A stretch of 13,759 nt of DNA from Gammaproteobacteria bacterium (GTDB taxonomy: Bacteria > Pseudomonadota > Gammaproteobacteria > Steroidobacterales > Steroidobacteraceae). Below the pieces are notes generated by a model. The model saw only the letters and a program-made list of their open reading frames with translations, was not told the DNA's origin and made no database searches. The DNA lies in NCBI GenBank assembly GCA_025350345.1, contig JANXYA010000127.1:1-13759 (forward strand), in the 5' to 3' direction. The stretch's first letter is position 1. Each line of letters begins with the position of its first letter. Below, in pieces: positions 9,566 through 13,759 of the stretch. A program made the translations under genes and the position numbers.

Positions 9566-9594
9566 TTCACACTGTGAAATTTCTATTGTGTAAA
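9566..9594 (+). promoter_or_regulatory. Candidate sigma-70 promoter for aceA-aceK
   Basis: TTCACA (9566-9571, five of six to TTGACA) is separated by 17 bases from TGTAAA (9589-9594, four of six to TATAAT). Transcription would start near 9601, giving an untranslated leader of about 55 bases. The -35 hexamer is also a half-site of the operator array, so a bound regulator would be expected to affect polymerase directly. Confidence 0.4.
9566..9594 (-). promoter_or_regulatory. Candidate face-to-face promoter for the regulator gene
   Basis: On the minus strand, TTTACA (9594-9589, five of six to the -35 consensus) lies 17 bases before TGTGAA (9571-9566, only three of six to the -10 consensus). It uses the same two boxes as the candidate aceA promoter, read backwards. 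The start would fall about two to three bases before the ATG, giving a nearly leaderless transcript. A perfect TTGACA also exists further upstream at 9624-9619, but no convincing -10 follows it. Confidence 0.25.
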
Positions 9595-9644
9595 TCCTCT
9601 CTCCTGGACCGTAGGCTTGTCAACGGCAGCCCTGCCACACCGCT

Positions 9645-9648
9645 GGAG
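9645..9648 (+). promoter_or_regulatory. Ribosome-binding site that fixes the aceA start
   Basis: GGAG stands seven bases before the ATG at 9656, an ideal spacing. It favours that ATG over the in-frame TTG at 9617, which would add 13 residues that do not look like the family N-terminus. Confidence 0.6.
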
Positions 9649-9655
9649 TACGCAC

Positions 9656-10972
9656 ATGAGCGCGACGCAACCGCTGGCCGCCCGCCTCGAGGCCGACTGG
9701 CAGCACAGTCCCCGCTGGCGCGGCCTGAAGCGCCCCTACTCCGCCGCCGATGTGCTGCGGCTCCGTGGCACGGTCCATATCGAGCACTCCCTCGCGCGCC
9801 TCGGAGCCGAGAAATTCTGGAACCTGCTGCACAGCGAGCCGGTGATCGGCGCACTGGGCTGCATGAGCGGCAATCAGGCCGTGCAGGCCGTGCAGGCGGG
9901 CCTCAAGGCCATCTACTGCTCGGGCTGGCAGGTGGCGGGCGATGCCAATTCCGCCGGCGAGATGTACCCCGACCAGAGCCTGTACCCGGTCGACTCGGTG
10001 CCGCGCATGGTCGAGCGCATCAACAACGCACTGCTGCGCACCGATCAGATCCATCACCTGGATGGCAGTGACGCCCGCGACTGGCTGGTGCCCATCATCG
10101 CCGACGCCGAAGCCGGCTTCGGTGGCAACCTGAATGCCTTCGAGCTCACCAAGGCGCTGATCGCGGCGGGCGCCGCCGCGGTGCATTTCGAGGACCAGCT
10201 CTCCTCCGCCAAGAAGTGCGGCCACATGGGCGGCAAGGTGCTGGTGTCGACCGAGGAGGCCATCAATAAGCTGGTGGCCGCCCGGCTGGCCGCGGACGTC
10301 GCGGGCATTCCCACCGTCATCATCGCGCGTACCGACGCGGATGCCGCCACCCTGCTGCTCTCTGACCACGATGCGCGCGATAGGCGCTTTCTCACGGGTG
10401 AGCGCTCCAGCGAAGGGTTCTATCAGGTCCGCGCCGGCATCGAGCAGGCCATCGATCGCGGCCTCGCCTACGCGCCCTACGCCGACCTGGTCTGGTGCGA
10501 GACCTCCAGGCCCGACCTGGCGCAGGCCCGGCGCTTCGCCGAAGCGCTGCGCGAGCGCTATCCGGAGCGCCTCCTCGCCTACAACTGCTCGCCCTCCTTC
10601 AACTGGCAGGCGAACGTCGATCAGGCGACGATGAGCGCCTGGCGCGAAGAGCTGGCCGCGATGGGCTACCGCTTCCAGTTCATCACGCTGGCGGGCTGGC
10701 ACGCGCTCAATCTGTCCATGTTCGAGCTGGCCTCCGCCTACCGCGACGAGGGCATGTACGGCTACTCCCAGCTCCAGCAGCGCGAGTTTGCGCAGGAGCG
10801 CGCTGGCTACCGGGCCGCCAAGCACCAGGCCTTCGTCGGCACGGGTTACTTCGACGCCGTGCAGAGCGCAATCACCGCCGGGCAGTGCTCGACCGGCGCA
10901 ATGACCGGCAGTACCGACGGCGAGCAGTTCACGACGGCGCCGGCGAACGGCCACGCCCGCGCCGTGGCCTGA
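9656..10972 (+). CDS. aceA: Isocitrate lyase
   Basis: The 438-residue enzyme (E. coli 434) cleaves isocitrate to glyoxylate and succinate (EC 4.1.3.1), the first glyoxylate-shunt step that allows growth on acetate or fatty acids. The active-site signature KKCGHMGG is at residues 186-193, with catalytic C188. KKCGH separates true isocitrate lyase from methylisocitrate lyase. The metal-binding segment ADAEAGFGG holds D150 and E152. Other hallmarks are VIIARTDADAA, the substrate-binding YNCSPSFNW, ITLAGWHALN, and the C-terminal GTGYFD and STGAMTGSTDGEQF segments. The ATG at 9656 has a good ribosome-binding site. The TGA stop shares its last base with the aceK ATG (TGATG). The divergent regulator probably controls it through the palindrome array. 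Confidence 0.97.
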   Translation: MSATQPLAARLEADWQHSPRWRGLKRPYSAADVLRLRGTVHIEHSLARLGAEKFWNLLHSEPVIGALGCMSGNQAVQAVQAGLKAIYCSGWQVAGDANSAGEMYPDQSLYPVDSVPRMVERINNALLRTDQIHHLDGSDARDWLVPIIADAEAGFGGNLNAFELTKALIAAGAAAVHFEDQLSSAKKCGHMGGKVLVSTEEAINKLVAARLAADVAGIPTVIIARTDADAATLLLSDHDARDRRFLTGERSSEGFYQVRAGIEQAIDRGLAYAPYADLVWCETSRPDLAQARRFAEALRERYPERLLAYNCSPSFNWQANVDQATMSAWREELAAMGYRFQFITLAGWHALNLSMFELASAYRDEGMYGYSQLQQREFAQERAGYRAAKHQAFVGTGYFDAVQSAITAGQCSTGAMTGSTDGEQFTTAPANGHARAVA

Positions 10973-12720
10973 TGAGCGCGCTTGCGGCAGCCCCGCTCGC
11001 GAGCGGGACCTCGAACCCGGCGCCGTGTGTCGCGCCGGCCTGCACGCCGCAGGCTGCAGCGGTCCTGATCGCGGCGCAATTTCGCGCCTACAACGAGGAA
11101 TTCGGCCGCATTACCCGCCGCGCCGCGGAGCATTTCCTCAGCGGCGACGCCGCGGCCCGCGAACTCGACGCCGTGGCGCGCATCGAGCTGTACGAGCAGC
11201 GGGTCAGCCAGGCGCTGCACGCCCTGCGTGAGGCCGGCGCCGGGGCCGATGCCAGCGGTGCCGGCGAGGGCTTCTGGGTTGCTGCCACGGCGGCCTACGG
11301 ATCCCTGATCGAACGCCTCGCGGACAGCGATTTCTACCGCACTTTCTACAATTCAGTGACCCGGGATCTGTTCGGCACCGTCGGCGTCAACCCAGCGGTG
11401 GAGTTCTGCGCCACGCACATGGGACGCGCTGCAGGTGTGGTGCCGATCCGCGTCTACCCGGCGACCGCTTCGCTCCAGGCGGCGCTCGCCGACGTGCTCG
11501 CTGACCTGCCCTTCAGCGCCACGCTCACGGCGCCCGCCACCGCCGTCCGCCGCGTGAGCACCGAGCTGGGCCGGCATTTTGAATCCCGCCCGCCGAGCGC
11601 CGCGCCCGAATCGATCGAGTTGATCGAACCGATCTTCTATCGCGGCACCGATGCCTTCCTGGTCGGCCGGCTGGTCGGCGACAGCGCCGTCACACCGCTC
11701 GTGATCGCCTTTCGCCGCATGGCCGAGGGCGTGCAGGTGAGCGCGGTGCTGCTGTCACGCAACGACATCAGCGCCCTGTTCGGCTACGCCAATTCCTATT
11801 TCCACGTCGATCTGCCGGTGGTGGGCGCGGCAGTCACGTTGCTGCGCTCCTTCATGCCGCGCAAGCCCGTGGACGAACTGTACACGGTGCTGGGCCGCGC
11901 CAAGCAGGGCAAGACGGAGCGCTATTTTACGCTGCGCCGGCATCTGGACGGCTCCATTGACGCCTTCGTGCACGCGCCGGGCGAGCGTGGGCTGGTGATG
12001 ATCGTGTTCACCCTCCCCTCGCATGACCTGGCATTCAAGGTGATCCGCGATCGCTTTGGCGCCCCGAAGCACTCGACGCGCGAGGAAGTCATGGAGCGCT
12101 ATCGCTTCGTCTTCCGCCACGATCGGGCCGGGCGCATGGTCGATGCCCAGGAATTCAAGCGGCTGAAGCTCCCGCGCGCGCGCTTCATGCCTGCGCTCGT
12201 CGAGGAGCTGCTGGGTGAAGCCAGCAGGAGCTGCCGGCTCGATGGCGATGAGCTGATCATCGAGCACTGCTACATCGAGCGGCGCCTGCGGCCCCTGAAC
12301 CTGTTCCTGCGTGAAGCCGAACCCGCGGCCGCCGAGGCGGCGATCGCGGACTACGGCCATGCGCTGCGCGAACTGGCGGCGACCAACCTCTTCCCTGGCG
12401 ATCTGCTGCTGAAGAACTTCGGCGTGACGCGCCATGGCCGCGTCATCTTCTACGATTACGATGAAGTCTCGCTGCTCGGCGACTGTGAGTTCCGGGACCT
12501 GCCCAGCGCCCGGAGCGATGAAGAGGAAATAGCCGCGGAGCCCTGGTTCTACGTCGGTCCGCGCGACGTGTTCCCGGAGCAGTGGCTCCCGTTCCTGGCG
12601 CTGCCGCCGGCCCTGCGCGAAGTGTTTCTCGCGCGTCACGCCGAATTGCTGTCCGCGCGCTGGTGGCGGGAGCGTCAGGCCGTGGCGGCGGGCCAGGAGG
12701 CGTCAGCCAGGAATCGCTAG
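10972..12720 (+). CDS. aceK: Isocitrate dehydrogenase kinase/phosphatase
   Basis: This is a 582-residue bifunctional enzyme (E. coli 578; EC 2.7.11.5 and 3.1.3.-). It phosphorylates isocitrate dehydrogenase to switch carbon into the glyoxylate shunt and reverses this when needed. A regulatory N-terminal half precedes the kinase-like domain. The ATP loop APGERGLVMIVFTLPS is followed by K356 in FKVIRDRF. D391 in GRMVDAQEF corresponds to the phosphatase-related E. coli D371. Then come D477 and N482 in GDLLLKNFGV, and D495/D497 in FYDYDE. All are offset by exactly 20 from the E. coli numbering, so the catalytic set appears intact. The extra 20 residues are in the N-terminal half; the extreme N-terminus is Ala/Pro-rich. 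The start ATG overlaps the aceA stop by one base, so aceA and aceK are co-translated. The frame's upstream extension lies inside aceA and is not coding. Confidence 0.97.
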   Translation: MSALAAAPLASGTSNPAPCVAPACTPQAAAVLIAAQFRAYNEEFGRITRRAAEHFLSGDAAARELDAVARIELYEQRVSQALHALREAGAGADASGAGEGFWVAATAAYGSLIERLADSDFYRTFYNSVTRDLFGTVGVNPAVEFCATHMGRAAGVVPIRVYPATASLQAALADVLADLPFSATLTAPATAVRRVSTELGRHFESRPPSAAPESIELIEPIFYRGTDAFLVGRLVGDSAVTPLVIAFRRMAEGVQVSAVLLSRNDISALFGYANSYFHVDLPVVGAAVTLLRSFMPRKPVDELYTVLGRAKQGKTERYFTLRRHLDGSIDAFVHAPGERGLVMIVFTLPSHDLAFKVIRDRFGAPKHSTREEVMERYRFVFRHDRAGRMVDAQEFKRLKLPRARFMPALVEELLGEASRSCRLDGDELIIEHCYIERRLRPLNLFLREAEPAAAEAAIADYGHALRELAATNLFPGDLLLKNFGVTRHGRVIFYDYDEVSLLGDCEFRDLPSARSDEEEIAAEPWFYVGPRDVFPEQWLPFLALPPALREVFLARHAELLSARWWRERQAVAAGQEASARNR

Positions 12721-12734
12721 CGGCGCCCAGGGGA

Positions 12735-12747
12735 GTCGCGGCGCGAC
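12735..12747. terminator. Short hairpin between convergent aceK and kinase genes, weak terminator candidate
   Basis: GTCGC and GCGAC arms surround a three-base loop inside the 56-base convergent gap, flanked by G-rich and C-rich runs (GGGGAG and CTTCCCC) that could lengthen the stem imperfectly. There is no T-tract on either strand, so intrinsic termination is doubtful. Confidence 0.2.
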
Positions 12748-12776
12748 GCTCGGGCCCTTCCCCGTCCTCGATGCCA

Positions 12777-13691
12777 CTATCCGGTCGTGAGCGCATCCGC
12801 CGCGACGGCCAGCGCGCCAAGCGGGCCCGCCAGATCACCCAGGCCGGGAGGCCGTACACATGCGGCGATCTGCGCGCCGACCTCGGGCGCATCGATATAG
12901 TGGTTGAGGCTCTGCTGCAGCTCGCGCCGCAGGCGCTCGAACAGGTGCGCCTGACCGTTCATCACCCCGCCGCCCAGCAAGATGCGCTGCGGCGCCGTTG
13001 CCAGGACCAGCGTGTGCAGCAGCTGCCCGAGAGCATGGGCCACGAGTTCCCAGACCGGGTCGTCGGGCTTGAGGTCGGCGGCGCGACGACCCGTGCGGCG
13101 CTCGATCGCGACTCCTGATGCCAGGCCCTCGACGCAGTCGCCGTGAAAGCTGCAGGCGCCCTTCCAGCTATCGCCGGCACGGCGCACGATGCGGATATGG
13201 CCCAGCTCCGGATGTGAGAAGCCCTGTACCGGACGCCCGCCCACCACCAGTCCGACCCCGATGCCGGTACCCACCGTGACGTAGGCGTAACTGCCGCATC
13301 CGATGGCGGCGCCCCAGCGGCCTTCCGCCAGCGCAGCCCCGTTGACGTCGGTGTCGAAACCGACAGGCACGGCACAGGCCCGGGACAAGGGGCCCACGAC
13401 ATCCACGCGCCCCCAGCCCGGTTTGGGAGTCGAGGTGATGCATCCGTACGTCGCCGACGTTCTGATGAGATCAAGGGGGCCAAAGCTGCAAATGCCCAGC
13501 GCGGCGATCGGGCCGTGGTCGCGGTTCCAGTCCCTGAGGACCGCTGCAATCCGCTCGAGCGTCACGGCCGGATCAGCGCCCGTGGGGAGCGAAGTGCGCG
13601 CCAGTATGTCTTCGGGACCGGTACCCACCAGGCAGACACACTTGGTTCCGCCCAGCTCCACGCCGCCCAGCAGAGGTCCGGGAGCTTTCAT
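12777..13691 (-). CDS. ROK-family sugar kinase, probable fructokinase
   Basis: This is a 304-residue cytoplasmic kinase from the chosen ATG at 13691. An alternative ATG at 13718 would add nine residues, and neither has a good ribosome-binding site. The N-terminal phosphate loop reads GGVELGGTKCVCLVGTG. FDTDVNGAALAEGRWG holds the catalytic-base candidate (D115, with D113 nearby), and VTVGTGIGVGLVVGGR is the second phosphate-binding region. The ROK zinc site is H165 in ELGHIRI plus C180, H183 and C186 in CSFHGDCVEG. The HGDCVEGLASG form is typical of bacterial fructokinases (EC 2.7.1.4) such as B. subtilis YdhR. ILLGGGVMNG is the late adenosine-binding motif. No sugar transporter or hydrolase is visible alongside to confirm the substrate. 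It converges on aceK and its upstream region runs off the right edge. Confidence 0.88.
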   Translation of the reverse strand: MKAPGPLLGGVELGGTKCVCLVGTGPEDILARTSLPTGADPAVTLERIAAVLRDWNRDHGPIAALGICSFGPLDLIRTSATYGCITSTPKPGWGRVDVVGPLSRACAVPVGFDTDVNGAALAEGRWGAAIGCGSYAYVTVGTGIGVGLVVGGRPVQGFSHPELGHIRIVRRAGDSWKGACSFHGDCVEGLASGVAIERRTGRRAADLKPDDPVWELVAHALGQLLHTLVLATAPQRILLGGGVMNGQAHLFERLRRELQQSLNHYIDAPEVGAQIAACVRPPGLGDLAGPLGALAVAADALTTG

Positions 13692-13737
13692 CGGGCTGTC
13701 AGCCCACGCCGCCAGCATCGCCCGCGTGGCGATTGAC

Positions 13738-13753
13738 GGCCACGACCGTGGCC
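13738..13753. repeat. Perfect inverted repeat upstream of the ROK kinase, possible operator
   Basis: GGCCACG (13738-13744) and CGTGGCC (13747-13753) are perfect complements around an AC spacer. A further copy of CGTGGC lies at 13725-13730, so three half-sites alternate in orientation. The repeat is 19 bases or more upstream of either kinase start, a sensible place for an operator. The window ends six bases later, so promoter context is missing. GC-rich DNA yields such repeats by chance more readily than AT-rich DNA. Confidence 0.35.
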
Positions 13754-13759
13754 CTGGGA

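Larger units (their letters stand above)
9557..9595. promoter_or_regulatory. Probable operator array between the regulator and aceA
   Basis: Three six-base half-sites alternate in orientation at seven-base spacing: TGTGAA (9559-9564), TTCACA (9566-9571) and TGTGAA (9573-9578). Each neighbouring pair is a perfect inverted repeat around a single C. After another seven bases comes a related TTGTGTAAA (9586-9594). A perfect GAAATTTC palindrome overlaps at 9576-9583. This AT-rich block stands out in a GC-rich region. It sits between divergent genes, overlaps candidate promoters on both strands, and begins two bases upstream of the regulator's start codon. It is the obvious binding site for the adjacent XRE regulator. 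The assignment is inference from position and symmetry. Confidence 0.6.

Noticed and set aside
9620..10954. 444-codon open frame on the minus strand
   Set aside because: It mirrors aceA codon for codon on the opposite strand. The product has biased composition with no motif, and aceA is certain.
11755..12639. 294-codon open frame on the minus strand
   Set aside because: It is antisense to the catalytic half of aceK, whose conserved residues are all present.

Overview
This is a dense, GC-rich stretch of bacterial chromosome with about ten genes and almost no intergenic space. The gene content and the lgt-thyA(-folA) order point to a gammaproteobacterium, perhaps a relative of Xanthomonadales, Nevskiales or Steroidobacterales. 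That placement is inference from gene content and protein resemblance; there is no rRNA in the window to settle it.

Left part (positions 1-5877). A probable C-terminal end of a rightward protein occupies positions 3-62. It converges on a leftward cluster that reads, in transcription order, rlmI-like rRNA methyltransferase, lgt, thyA, a small SET-domain protein methyltransferase, kup and folA. The last five genes are joined by four successive 4-base start/stop overlaps (three ATGA, one TTGA), so they are almost certainly one translationally coupled message. The cluster links lipoprotein maturation, dTMP synthesis with recycling of the dihydrofolate it produces (ThyA then FolA), potassium uptake and a eukaryote-like lysine methyltransferase. 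The SET and kup genes sit between thyA and folA.

Middle part (5878-8054). A divergent gene encodes a full-length YyaL/DUF255 protein (thioredoxin-like domain with CHWC plus an alpha/alpha barrel). It converges on the regulator gene that follows.

Right part (8055-12720). This is a glyoxylate-shunt module. An XRE-type regulator of the RamB/ScfR/DUF3612 kind is divergent from aceA (isocitrate lyase), which overlaps aceK (isocitrate dehydrogenase kinase/phosphatase) by one base. The 98-base regulator-aceA gap holds three alternating TGTGAA/TTCACA half-sites. They overlap plausible face-to-face promoters and abut the regulator's own start codon, which suggests an autoregulated switch. AceA makes the bypass enzyme and AceK throttles the competing TCA enzyme. 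No malate synthase gene is in the window.

Right edge (12777-13759). A leftward ROK-family sugar kinase of the zinc-binding fructokinase type is preceded by a perfect 7-base-arm inverted repeat. No CRISPR array, IS element, tRNA, rRNA or phage gene was seen. The most interesting items are the SET gene inside the lgt-thyA-kup-folA coupling chain, and the aceA operator with its regulator, whose ImmA-type metal site is degenerate.
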